This document shows positions 1 through 7,801 of a stretch of DNA of 64,000 nt, piece after piece (the first letter of the stretch is position 1; every line of letters starts with the position of its first letter). The notes under the pieces are model-generated. The model was not told the origin of the DNA and did no database searches. It was given only the letters and a program-made list of their open reading frames with translations. The stretch lies in NCBI GenBank assembly GCA_965232105.1, contig OZ246956.1, positions 4,092,001-4,156,000 of the forward strand, given 5' to 3'. The DNA comes from Multivorans sp965232105 (lineage in GTDB: Bacteria > Acidobacteriota > Thermoanaerobaculia > Multivoradales > Multivoraceae). The position numbers and the translations under genes were made by a program.

Positions 1-1
1 G

Positions 2-310
2 GGTGCGGGTACGGCTGCCGGTGTGTGGTTGGCGGTGCGGCCGTCCCGGGGGGCAGTACGCGTCTTTCGAGTTCTGTTCGCAGCCTGCGTGGCGGCGGGT
101 CTGCTTGGCATCTACTTCCACTTCCAGTCCAACGTCGAGTTCGAGCGTGAGCTCCACCCGAACTCCAGCGGATTAGAGCTCGTCACGGAGAGTCTCGGTG
201 GCGCGATGCCGACGCTGGCGCCAGGGGCGATGATCATGCTCGGCATGCTCGGTATACTCATCGCCCTCCAGCACCCGGCTGCCGGCGGCGACCCCGCCGT
301 GGACGACTAA
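2..310 (+). CDS. C-terminal end of a small membrane protein (5' end probably outside window)
   Basis: The reading frame is open to the left edge of the window, so the true start may lie upstream; an internal GTG at 23 is the alternative start. The visible 95-102 residues contain two hydrophobic segments (around VLFAACVAAGLLGIYF and APGAMIMLGMLGILIAL) separated by a polar loop rich in Glu, and a short acidic tail. This looks like a two-helix inner-membrane protein or the last part of a larger one. No family is recognised. It lies 52 bases before the helix-hairpin-helix lipoprotein on the same strand, so the two may be co-transcribed. Confidence 0.5.
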   Translation, partial: GAGTAAGVWLAVRPSRGAVRVFRVLFAACVAAGLLGIYFHFQSNVEFERELHPNSSGLELVTESLGGAMPTLAPGAMIMLGMLGILIALQHPAAGGDPAVDD

Positions 311-362
311 CGCCGCGGACTCCGCCGGCCCAACATCTACCTACGCCACGAAGGACCCCGTG

Positions 363-995
363 ATGAATCGACGCAACATAATCTGGACCGCGACAGTCCT
401 GTTCTCTATCTCGGTAGCCGCCTGCGCACAGGTCGGCGCCAACGACGGCCTCCTCAACCCGAACCTCGCCAGCGAGGAGGAACTGTCGGCAGTCGACGGT
501 CTCGACGGTGATGCGGTCGAGGCTCTGGTCGACGGCCGTCCCTTCCTGCGCGCCGCGGACCTCCACGCCGTGGTCTCGGCCCACGTCGCCGAGGACGCAT
601 ACGACGCGATCTACGGCGCCATCTGGGTCCCCATCGACCTGAACGACGCGACCTCCGAGGAAATCGGCCTCATCCCGGGCGTCGGCGAGCGGATGACTCA
701 TGAGTTCGAGGAGTACCGTCCCTACACCGCGCTGGCCCAGTTCCACCGGGAGATCGGCAAGTACGTCGACGACGACGAAGTGGCGCGCCTGGCGCAGTAC
801 GTCTACGTCCGCATCGACCTGAACACGGCCTCGGGCGAGGAGATCCTGAGCATCCCCGGCGTCGGCCTCCGGATGCGGCACGAGTTCAGGGAGTACCGGC
901 CCTACGAGGCGATGGCCCAGTTCCGCCGCGAGATCGGGAAGTACGTCGACGACGACGAGGTCGAACGGCTCGCGCGCTACGTCGAGATCCGGTAG
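363..995 (+). CDS. secreted lipoprotein with tandem helix-hairpin-helix (ComEA-like) repeats
   Basis: The 210-residue product starts with a lipoprotein signal (Arg-rich n-region, hydrophobic core, lipobox VAAC near residue 20), so it should be anchored outside the inner membrane. The mature part holds three helix-hairpin-helix-like units. The first is degenerate (NPNLASEEELSAVDGL). The second and third are near-perfect copies, each with IDLN(D/T)A, IPGVG and then REIGKYVDDDEV. HhH motifs bind DNA non-specifically in ComEA-type uptake receptors, but these acidic copies could equally mediate protein contacts. GTG at 360 directly precedes ATG at 363; the ATG is chosen, with AAGGA a few bases upstream. 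A role in DNA uptake is inference only. Confidence 0.75.
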   Translation: MNRRNIIWTATVLFSISVAACAQVGANDGLLNPNLASEEELSAVDGLDGDAVEALVDGRPFLRAADLHAVVSAHVAEDAYDAIYGAIWVPIDLNDATSEEIGLIPGVGERMTHEFEEYRPYTALAQFHREIGKYVDDDEVARLAQYVYVRIDLNTASGEEILSIPGVGLRMRHEFREYRPYEAMAQFRREIGKYVDDDEVERLARYVEIR

Positions 996-1025
996 CCCAA
1001 CGTCACGCCGAACACCGGCAGCGCC

Positions 1026-1496
1026 TCAGCGATCGTCAGTCGCAGCCTGCTGAAGCTCAACCAGGAACTCCAGAAAAGCCGTTCGGACGTACTCCTTCTG
1101 GCCGCCACTCAAGACATCGCCACCAATCGCCGCGCTCGACCTCGCCAACAGACTCGCGTCGATCGGCTTGGGCCGAAAGCCGGTCGCCTGAATGTGGCGG
1201 ATCAACTCTTCTCGTTCGGCCGCCGGGACGTTCCCCGCCTCGGCCTGCGCCATCTTCGAGAGTTCCCGGTTCGCCTCTTCGGACGTGAGTGGCTCGGCCT
1301 CTTCGCCAGCCGGCTGAGGCTGCGGGATGCAAGTCAGAAAGGGATGCAGGTCGTCCGCTTCCCACTCCCAATGCTCGTCCGCTTCCTGGACAAGCAGCTC
1401 AGACTGGTTGCTCGTCTGGAGCTTCGTGCCGGTGAGGACCCGCGAACCCTGGGCGAACAGGTAGCCAGCATCCACGAAGACCGCCACGTAGTCCAT
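1026..1496 (-). pseudogene. NYN-domain RNase-like gene with the catalytic core deleted
   Basis: The 156-residue frame opens exactly like NYN/LabA-type nucleases (MDYVAVFVDAGYLFAQGS, including the first metal-binding Asp at residue 9). After about residue 26 it jumps to what is normally the far end of such proteins (QSELLVQEAD followed by EWEADDLHPFL). Roughly 100 or more residues carrying the other catalytic acids are missing. The junction lies near bases 1409-1424. The frame is intact on both sides, so this is a clean in-frame internal deletion rather than a frameshift. A GGAGG ribosome site sits 4 bases before the ATG, so a short protein may still be made. The remaining C-terminal half (EANRELSKMAQAEAGN onward) is an acidic helical tail of unknown role. 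Nuclease activity is unlikely. Confidence 0.6.
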
Positions 1497-2293
1497 CGAC
1501 CCTCCGCCTCAAACTAACGGGGGGCTCCCGAGGGAGCCCCCATGAAAAGCCAGCCGCCCATTGTAGTTGCTTAGCGCTTCGGGCAAGGATGGCTACTGCG
1601 ACCTGCTGCCTTTCGGCGCGAGTCGCATTGGCGAATGCGACCACACCCGAATCTCGGTGTCAACCGCAAGCTCAGGCCGGACCGCTCAATGCACGGCGGT
1701 TGAGTCAAGGACAGCTACCCGGTCCCGGAAACGGTGACGGTGCTCGCCGCTTGACTTGCCGTGGCTGCCGAAGGGTGGGCAGCACGATCCTGCCGCCGAA
1801 TGACTGAGATCGACCGCAACCCGTCGCTCGAAGAACCGATGACCGCGACTCCCGCCGCGACCCGTTGCGCTCGGCGCCGCCGACCGACTACATCGCTCAC
1901 TTATCCTGTTGGCAGCCGGATGGCTTCCCCTCATCATCCTGTCGGCCGTTCACGCCGCCGTGCTGAGCCAGCGCGGCAGGCGTCGGCCCTGAGCGCGGAT
2001 GAGCGCGACCGTATCGGCAGTGCCGCTGCGATCCCGCCCGACGCTGCCGGCGCGCTGCTCGCGCCCCTGGCCCCGCTGGCGTCCTCGATTCGAGATTCCG
2101 CCGAAGCCGATGCCACGGCGGCGGAGCTTGTGTTCGTCGGCCCTGCCGGCGAGCCGGCCAGCTACGCCGCCGGTTCGCCCGCCCGGACTCAAGCGCGGCC
2201 GTTCATGGCGCGCCCTGCCGGCGGAACCCGGATGCGCCGACGTGCTGCGGCTAGCGGAGGGGACTGGCCGACCTCCCGTAGCGTCCGCGCCCG
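1497..2293. other. gene-poor stretch with possible decayed coding remnants
   Basis: About 800 bases between the NYN remnant and the HEPN gene hold no convincing gene. Open frames on both strands are Arg/Ala/Pro-rich, match no family and lack ribosome sites. Two details stand out. A perfect 8-bp stem with GGCG loop lies at 1622-1641 (GTCGCATT/AATGCGAC). A plus-strand frame at 1876-1992 encodes a peptide with one clear transmembrane helix (around LILLAAGWLPLIILSAV), stopping at a TGA at 1990. That could be a relic of a membrane sensor protein, but it is short and unsupported by neighbouring sequence. Confidence 0.4.
1520..1541. other. strong GC-rich hairpin upstream of the NYN remnant
   Basis: GGGGGCTCC and GGAGCCCCC form a perfect 9-bp stem (10 bp with a two-base loop) closed by CGAG. 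It lies 23 bases upstream of the NYN start on the minus strand. There is no T-tract on either side, so it is not a classical intrinsic terminator. It may end an upstream transcript or act as a 5'-leader structure. Confidence 0.4.
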
Positions 2294-2713
2294 TCACTCT
2301 CGACCCGAACCAATCACCGTACCGGCCACGGACACCGCCAGCCGGGCGCCGTCGATGGCGCGCCTCGCGTCCTCGCTGGTGTAGCGCTCGGTCGGAATGA
2401 AGTCGTCGTCGCCGTAGAAGGCGAGCTCCCGGTTTTCGCGCAGCCATTTGGAGAGTTCGGCGAGACTGTCGATCGTGGCCCGCGTCACCGCGGGAAACCG
2501 ACCCGCGTGCTCGCGCAGCACGCCGCCGACGTCGTGCCAGTGCGGCGCCTCGATGCCCGCCTGACGCAACATGCCCTTGAGCGCGAGTTCGACGATCTCC
2601 TGCGCCTCGCGAACCACGTCCGAGTACCCCGCCCGCGCGAAGAGCACGGGCAGGATGTCGAGGCGCAGCGTCGCCTTGGCCAGGTAACTGGCGGCGAGCG
2701 AGCCGTTCGTCAC
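2294..2713 (-). CDS. HEPN-domain toxin of an MNT/HEPN toxin-antitoxin pair
   Basis: The 139-residue protein has the helical HEPN pattern: a helix with AKATLRLDILPVLF, then EAQEIVELALKGMLRQAG, then HWHDVGGVLREH. It starts with GTG at 2713 inside the end of the MNT gene (GTGA overlap), a typical translationally coupled arrangement. HEPN toxins of this kind are RNases that are neutralised by an adjacent nucleotidyltransferase. The canonical RX4-6H catalytic motif is not visible. The equivalent helix reads RENRELAFYGD, with Tyr where His would be expected, as in the wider PF05168 group. Toxic RNase activity is therefore uncertain; it may be a variant or non-catalytic partner. Confidence 0.75.
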   Translation of the reverse strand: MTNGSLAASYLAKATLRLDILPVLFARAGYSDVVREAQEIVELALKGMLRQAGIEAPHWHDVGGVLREHAGRFPAVTRATIDSLAELSKWLRENRELAFYGDDDFIPTERYTSEDARRAIDGARLAVSVAGTVIGSGRE

Positions 2714-3207
2714 GGCCCGAACAGCTCGAAGATCTCGCCCGGCCGGTAGTCCGGCTTGAGATCCCAGTACCAGCGGTGACCCCGCCAGATGCGCCGCGAG
2801 CCCAGTTCGCGGAGCCGCCGCCGAAGCCGGTCGAGCGCGGCCGCGAGCAGCCCTTGCGGATCGTGCAGGATGAGAGCGTCCTCCGTCATGTCGAGCAGGA
2901 GCGGCGTGCCCCGGTCGAGCTCGGCGCGGGTCTTGATGATTGGCGACAGTTCCGGGTGCAATCCCCTCGCCCCGAGCGCCTCGAGGCTCGGGGCCATGGC
3001 CGCCCTGACCGCTCGGAACTCCTCGTTGCGAGCCACCGGCCCGTCCGGCAGGTCGGCTGCGACGAGCAACAGGTCGATATCCGAATCGGACCGCGGCGTG
3101 CCCCGGCCGACCGATCCGAAGACGGCGAGAGAGAGCAGGCGCTCGGCGTAGAAGCGGCGGCATGCGGCCGTGACCTCGGCAAGCAGCCGGTCGTACACGG
3201 CGTCCAT
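2710..3207 (-). CDS. MNT-family nucleotidyltransferase antitoxin
   Basis: The 165-residue protein carries the minimal nucleotidyltransferase signature: GSVGRG at residues 31-36 and SDSDID, with the metal-binding aspartates at about 43 and 45. In MntA/HepT systems this enzyme AMPylates the HEPN toxin to neutralise it; the GSxGRG...DxD motif is compatible with that chemistry. It is upstream of and overlaps the HEPN gene. The start chosen is ATG at 3207. There is no Shine-Dalgarno site, but a perfect TATAAT sits 6 bases upstream, which points to leaderless translation. A longer frame upstream has no support. Confidence 0.8.
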   Translation of the reverse strand: MDAVYDRLLAEVTAACRRFYAERLLSLAVFGSVGRGTPRSDSDIDLLLVAADLPDGPVARNEEFRAVRAAMAPSLEALGARGLHPELSPIIKTRAELDRGTPLLLDMTEDALILHDPQGLLAAALDRLRRRLRELGSRRIWRGHRWYWDLKPDYRPGEIFELFGP

Positions 3208-3213
3208 CGCGCC

Positions 3214-3219
3214 ATTATA
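3214..3219 (-). promoter_or_regulatory. TATAAT -10 element for a leaderless MNT/HEPN transcript
   Basis: A perfect TATAAT on the minus strand ends 6 bases before the MNT ATG. Transcription starting about 7 bases after the hexamer would begin at or next to the start codon. No good -35 box is visible at 17-bp spacing. Confidence 0.5.
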
Positions 3220-3358
3220 GGCAGACCGGGAAGGTCGGGCGCCGGTCGGGGCGCAGCCCCCGACGTCCCGGTCGATGTGGGCCTTCGACCACCATGCAGG
3301 GCGCCGGGAACCGTCGCGGATGCCTTGCCTCAAAGAGCGGGAGAAGACCGGCGCCGAT

Positions 3359-4615
3359 CTACGTCACGCCGAACACCGGCAGCGCCGGGAACTCGCCCTT
3401 GAGGATGGCGGAGGCATCGTCCATGCCCATCCAGCCCTCGATCATCGACGCGTAGACCCGCCGGAAGTCGGTCGTCATCTTCAGGTTGCCGTCGTCGAGG
3501 TCGACCAGATCAGGCGTGTCGCCGTAGAAGCCTCCGGCGACGCCCTTGCCGGCGACGAACATCGGGCCGGCGGTGCCGTGGTCGGTGCCGAGGCTGCCGT
3601 TCTCCTCGACCCGGCGGCCGAACTCGGTGAACATGAGCACAGCCACGTCGTCGGCGCGGCCGATCCGCTCGACGTCGCGAATGAAGCCCGCGACGGCGTC
3701 GGACATGTACATCAGCAGCCGGGCATGGGTGTCGGCCTGGTGAACGTGGGTGTCGAAGGAGTTGCCGCGGAAGCTGACGTAGTAGATGCGCGTGGGCAGC
3801 TCGGCCTGGATCAGGGCCGCGACCTTGCGCAGGTCGGCGCCGAGGCCGCCGATGCCGTAGTCGACCGGCGTGCGGTAGCCCGACCAGGCGTCGCGCACCA
3901 GCGTCGCGCTGGAGGCGGCGTTCGAGGCCGTGCCGCGCAGGAAGTCGAGGGCGTCGTTGCCGCTCGCGTCCTCCGTTCCGAGCTGCTCGAGCGCGTGCTT
4001 CTGCCGCGGCGTCCCCTGACGGCGAAGGCGGCCCGGATCGTCGAACACAAGGGGCGAGTGCCGGGCCGCTCGCACAGCCGGGGACTGCGAGCTGGCCACG
4101 TTGACGATGTAGTTCGGCGTGCCGTCGGGACCGTGGTCATCGGCGAGGCGGCCGAGCCAGCCGAGGGCCTCGCCGCCGTTCGGCACGCCGGTGTGCCAGA
4201 AGCCCATCGACGAGAAGTGGGAGAGGCTCGGGTTCGGGTAACCGCAGCCTTCGACGACGGCCATCCGCCCCTCCTTGTACAACCGCTCCATGCCGACGAG
4301 CGAGGGATGAAACCCCGCCTCGTCCGTGAGCCCGAGCACCTGCCGCGGGCGGATGCCCAGGTTGGGCCGCACCCGGTAGTACTCGTCGTTGCGGAACGGG
4401 ACGACCGTGTTCAGCCCGTCGTTGCCGCCGGACAGTTCGACCACGACGAGGACACGCCGCGACGCGTCGGAAACGCCGGTTTGCAGCTCTTCGAGCGCGA
4501 GCGCCGCGGAGGTCCGGCCAAGCATCGCCGGCAGGCCGGCTGCTACGCCGATGCCGTACAGGCCGCGGCGCATGAAGTCGCGCCGCGAGCAGCCGCAGGG
4601 TAGTCGTTCAGGCAT
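3359..4615 (-). CDS. DUF1501 family Tat-exported protein
   Basis: The 418-residue protein begins with a twin-arginine signal (SRRDFM at residues 10-15, then a hydrophobic stretch GLYGIGVAAGLPAML), so it is exported folded. The body shows DUF1501 hallmarks: VVVELSGGNDGLNTVVPF, the FDTHVHQ region, and MFTEFGRRVEENGSLGTDHG with the conserved TDHGTAGP. These proteins resemble the alkaline-phosphatase/sulfatase fold, but no activity has been assigned with confidence. The ATG at 4615 is preceded by GAAGGAG at good spacing; a TTG at 4633 is less likely. It follows the DUF1800 gene by 31 bases, the usual partner arrangement in many Gram-negative heterotrophs. Confidence 0.9.
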   Translation of the reverse strand: MPERLPCGCSRRDFMRRGLYGIGVAAGLPAMLGRTSAALALEELQTGVSDASRRVLVVVELSGGNDGLNTVVPFRNDEYYRVRPNLGIRPRQVLGLTDEAGFHPSLVGMERLYKEGRMAVVEGCGYPNPSLSHFSSMGFWHTGVPNGGEALGWLGRLADDHGPDGTPNYIVNVASSQSPAVRAARHSPLVFDDPGRLRRQGTPRQKHALEQLGTEDASGNDALDFLRGTASNAASSATLVRDAWSGYRTPVDYGIGGLGADLRKVAALIQAELPTRIYYVSFRGNSFDTHVHQADTHARLLMYMSDAVAGFIRDVERIGRADDVAVLMFTEFGRRVEENGSLGTDHGTAGPMFVAGKGVAGGFYGDTPDLVDLDDGNLKMTTDFRRVYASMIEGWMGMDDASAILKGEFPALPVFGVT

Positions 4616-4646
4616 ATCGGCTCCTTCTCCCAAGTCTCGGGCGGCT

Positions 4647-6485
4647 CTAGCCCAACTGGTACTCCGGCGAACTGAAGATGAGGTAGAGCGTCGAGCGCAG
4701 CGCTTCCTCGACCTTCTCCGGCGCTCCCGCCGCTTCTGTGTCCAGCGAGGCCGAATCGAGTTCCGCGACGAGGTAGTCCACCAGCGCGCCCCGACCGGCG
4801 TCGGTCAACGGCACGCGCAGGAACCGGCCCAGCAGATGGTCGACCGCGCCCTCCGCGCCGGTCGCACCGGCCGCCAGCACCATCGCCCGCAGGTCGACGT
4901 CCAGTACATGCCGGGGAATCAGCTTGACCCGCTCGTACGCCATCGCGTAGCCGCGGTAGCCGCCGTAGCGCGTGTTGTACTCCTCGTCGGCATCGGCCAT
5001 CGCATTCGACGCCGCATCACCCTGCTTCGTCGCCGCGGTGATCGTCATGCCCTGCGCCAGCCGCTCCTCGACCTGCCGGTAGATGCCCGGAAGGCGCCGG
5101 TCCGGGTGTCCGAACTCTTCGGGACCGGGAGGAAATAGCACGGAGCGCATCGCGTTGCCGCGCTCCAGCAGCGTCGCCGGCGTGATCCAGGTCCGGCCGC
5201 CCGCCCAGCCGGCCACATTCGGCGGGTAGAGCAGTTGCTGTCCCAGGCGGCCGGTCAGACTGTTCATGTCAGGCGCCGTGGGCGCCTTCCCGACGCCGAG
5301 CTTGCGGTAGGTCGAGACGACGAGCTGGACCGGACTCTTGATCTGCGTGGCGACCGATGGCGGGCTGTAGAAGTCGCGCGACGAGAGGATCTTTCCCAGC
5401 AACGCCTTCAGCTCGTACCCGGACTCGCGCAGGTGGCGACCCAGTTCCGCCTGGAGCGCGGGCTCCAGGTCCTCGCGAACGAGGTAGCGGTACACCTTGC
5501 CGGCGATGAACTCTCCGGTCGCCGGCTGCTCGAGAATGATGTCGAGCACCTCCGCCCCGCCCAGATTCCCCTCGCGCCCCAGGAAGGTCTTCGGGCCGTC
5601 GTCGTGGAGCTCCGCGTCGAACTGGAAGTCGAGCACCTCGTTGGTCCAGCCGGTGAACGCCCGCGACGCCTCCCGGATGTCCTGCTCCGTGTAGTTGCCG
5701 ACCCCCATCGTGAACAATTCGAGCAACTCGCGGCCGAAGTTCTCGTTCGGGTGGTCCTTCACGTTCTCCCGGTTGTCCAGGTAGACCAGCATTGCCGGAT
5801 CGCGCATCACCGCGAGCACCAGGCTCTTGAAGTCGGCCGTGGCGTGCTTGCGCAGGGTCCGGTTCTGCAGGTGCATCTTCCGAACGTCGCGGACCTTCAC
5901 CTCCGAGGTGGCGAAGTGGTCGTGCCAGAAGAGGGTCATCTTCTCTTCGAGCGGCCGCGGCGTCACCACCATCCGGTCGCCCCACCAGAGCGCCAGCCGC
6001 CGCGTCTCCAGGACGTTGCTGCGCAGGCCGTAGAAAAACTTGTCGACCACCGGCTGCAGCGGGCGCGAGGAGCCTTCCGGCAGCACATCGACGCCCAGGG
6101 CATGGCCGTTCCGGCGCCCCCTCCTCACCGCCGCGGCGCGGCTGGGCGGAAACGGGTCCATCCCGGTGTCCCAGATCCCGGACTCGTCGAACGGAAGAAG
6201 AACCGAGTCGTCTACCTGCTCATAGTCCACGAGCCGCGAGACTGCGCCGTGAAGGCCCAGGGAAACGAGCGCCTCGATCTCCGCCGGCGTGCCGCCGAAG
6301 CCGGCGCGTTCAAGCAGGTGCGCCGCCTGTTCGTAGCCGAAGTCCGCTTCGGCGAGAGGCTCCAGGTCGCCGATCCAGGCGTGACCGGCCGAGTCGACCG
6401 GTGCACCGAAGGCTGCCGTCGCGAGCGCGACCGCGCAAACGACCGTCACTGCCCCGCGGATTCCTGGGTAGGCGCGATGCCGCAA
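4647..6485 (-). CDS. DUF1800 family secreted protein
   Basis: The 612-residue protein has an N-terminal signal sequence (AVTVVCAVALATAAFGA). It then shows the DUF1800 pattern: HLLERAGFGGTPAEI near residue 57, the MTLFWHDHFATS segment, LDNRENVKDHPNENFGRELLELFTMG, then REASRAFTGW. The function of the family is unknown; it nearly always occurs beside a DUF1501 gene, as here, so the two probably act together outside the cytoplasm. The start taken is TTG at 6485, because it supplies the basic n-region. A later GTG inside the signal sequence is possible. The C-terminal region (NVAGWAGGRTWITPATLLERGN) is the other conserved block. A minus-strand TATCAT at 6529-6534 could be its -10 box. Confidence 0.9.
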   Translation of the reverse strand: MRHRAYPGIRGAVTVVCAVALATAAFGAPVDSAGHAWIGDLEPLAEADFGYEQAAHLLERAGFGGTPAEIEALVSLGLHGAVSRLVDYEQVDDSVLLPFDESGIWDTGMDPFPPSRAAAVRRGRRNGHALGVDVLPEGSSRPLQPVVDKFFYGLRSNVLETRRLALWWGDRMVVTPRPLEEKMTLFWHDHFATSEVKVRDVRKMHLQNRTLRKHATADFKSLVLAVMRDPAMLVYLDNRENVKDHPNENFGRELLELFTMGVGNYTEQDIREASRAFTGWTNEVLDFQFDAELHDDGPKTFLGREGNLGGAEVLDIILEQPATGEFIAGKVYRYLVREDLEPALQAELGRHLRESGYELKALLGKILSSRDFYSPPSVATQIKSPVQLVVSTYRKLGVGKAPTAPDMNSLTGRLGQQLLYPPNVAGWAGGRTWITPATLLERGNAMRSVLFPPGPEEFGHPDRRLPGIYRQVEERLAQGMTITAATKQGDAASNAMADADEEYNTRYGGYRGYAMAYERVKLIPRHVLDVDLRAMVLAAGATGAEGAVDHLLGRFLRVPLTDAGRGALVDYLVAELDSASLDTEAAGAPEKVEEALRSTLYLIFSSPEYQLG

Positions 6486-6610
6486 CCGGGGTTCCCCCTC
6501 AATTGTCAGAGTGCGAAGACCGGTGCCGATGATAGCGCTTCAGGCAGACACCGGGCGGGCACCGCGCTGCCGTATCGGCGCAGGCTGCGGCCGACGGCGG
6601 CGCTCACTGT

Positions 6611-7642
6611 TCAGGAGTGACCGAGCGAAAGCAGATTCTCCACCGGCTGGTACAGCTCCTCCAGGTAAGCGATGTCCTCCGCATCGAGCTCGATCGACGT
6701 CGCCTCGACGAGCTGCTCGATCTGGGAGACCTTCGACACGCCGACGACGGGCGAGGTCACCTCGGGCTTGCTCAGCAACCAGGCAAGGGAAACCTGCGCC
6801 GGCGTGCGGCCGTACTTCTGCGCCACCTCGACCACCCGGTCGGCGATGTCGAAGGTCGCGGCGCCGCGGTAGAGCATCTCCGTGCGGGACCGGTCGCCGC
6901 CCTTCGAGCGGTCGGTACCGCCCTCGTCGAAGCTGCCCTTGTAGGAACCGGTCAGGATGCCGCGCGCGAGCGGAGACCATGGAGTCAGCGCGACGCCCGT
7001 CCGGGCGCAGTAGGGGTTCATCTCCCGCTCTTCCTCGCGATAGACCAAGTTGTAGTGGTTCTGCATCGAGACGAACTCGGTCCAGCCGTTCTGCCGCGCG
7101 GTCATCTGGAGTTCGACGAACTGCCACGCGAACATGGACGAGGCGCCCAGGTACAGGGCCTTGCCGGCCTTGACGACGTCATGCAGGGCCTCCAGCGATT
7201 CCTCGATCGGCGCCTTGACCTGCCCCGGAATCCCGTGCGGATGGCGGTGGATGATCAACTGGTCGATGTAGTCGAGACCGAGCCGCTTGAGGCAGCCGTC
7301 GACGCCTTCCATGACGTGCTTGCGCGACAGTCCGCCCTGGTTCGGGGACCGGCCCATCGGCATGGACACCTTCGTCGAGATCACGTACTCGTCGCGAGGC
7401 AACAGCTCGCGCAGGAGCGACCCGACGACCCGCTCGCAGGCGCCGATGCCGTAGATGTCGGCGCAGTCGAAGTAGAACAGGCCGCGCTCGATCGCGGCCT
7501 GGAAGATCGGTCGCGAAGCATCGATGTCGAGCGTCCAGTCGCCCTGGTGGCCGCGGCCCGGCTCGCCGAAGTTCATCGTCCCCAGGCACAACTCGGACAC
7601 CCGGAGCCCGCATTCCCGTCCCAGTTGAACCGCCTTCAACAT
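6611..7642 (-). CDS. aldo/keto reductase
   Basis: The 343-residue cytosolic protein is a full-length AKR (TIM barrel, NADPH-dependent). The catalytic tetrad is visible as Asp59, Tyr64 (FDCADIYGIG), Lys91 (ISTKVSM) and His132 (LIIHRHPHG). The NADPH-binding end has the PVVGVSKVSQIEQL pattern. It resembles the YajO/Tas-type group, which reduce aldehydes and ketones of varied origin; the substrate cannot be read. The ATG at 7642 is chosen over a longer frame because GGAAGG lies 8 bases upstream. It is a single-gene unit. Confidence 0.88.
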   Translation of the reverse strand: MLKAVQLGRECGLRVSELCLGTMNFGEPGRGHQGDWTLDIDASRPIFQAAIERGLFYFDCADIYGIGACERVVGSLLRELLPRDEYVISTKVSMPMGRSPNQGGLSRKHVMEGVDGCLKRLGLDYIDQLIIHRHPHGIPGQVKAPIEESLEALHDVVKAGKALYLGASSMFAWQFVELQMTARQNGWTEFVSMQNHYNLVYREEEREMNPYCARTGVALTPWSPLARGILTGSYKGSFDEGGTDRSKGGDRSRTEMLYRGAATFDIADRVVEVAQKYGRTPAQVSLAWLLSKPEVTSPVVGVSKVSQIEQLVEATSIELDAEDIAYLEELYQPVENLLSLGHS

Positions 7643-7801
7643 GCTCTCGCCTTCCTTTCGTCCGTGTGCTCGATGACGAGCGTTCGGGCACGGCTCCTCC
7701 GCGGCGCGAACACGCCGCAGAGGTTTCAACCGAACGCGCGATGATAGCGAGACGCGTGGCCCCCGCGAAACTCGCTCCGCAGCGTTCTGCGGCCCAAGCT
7801 C

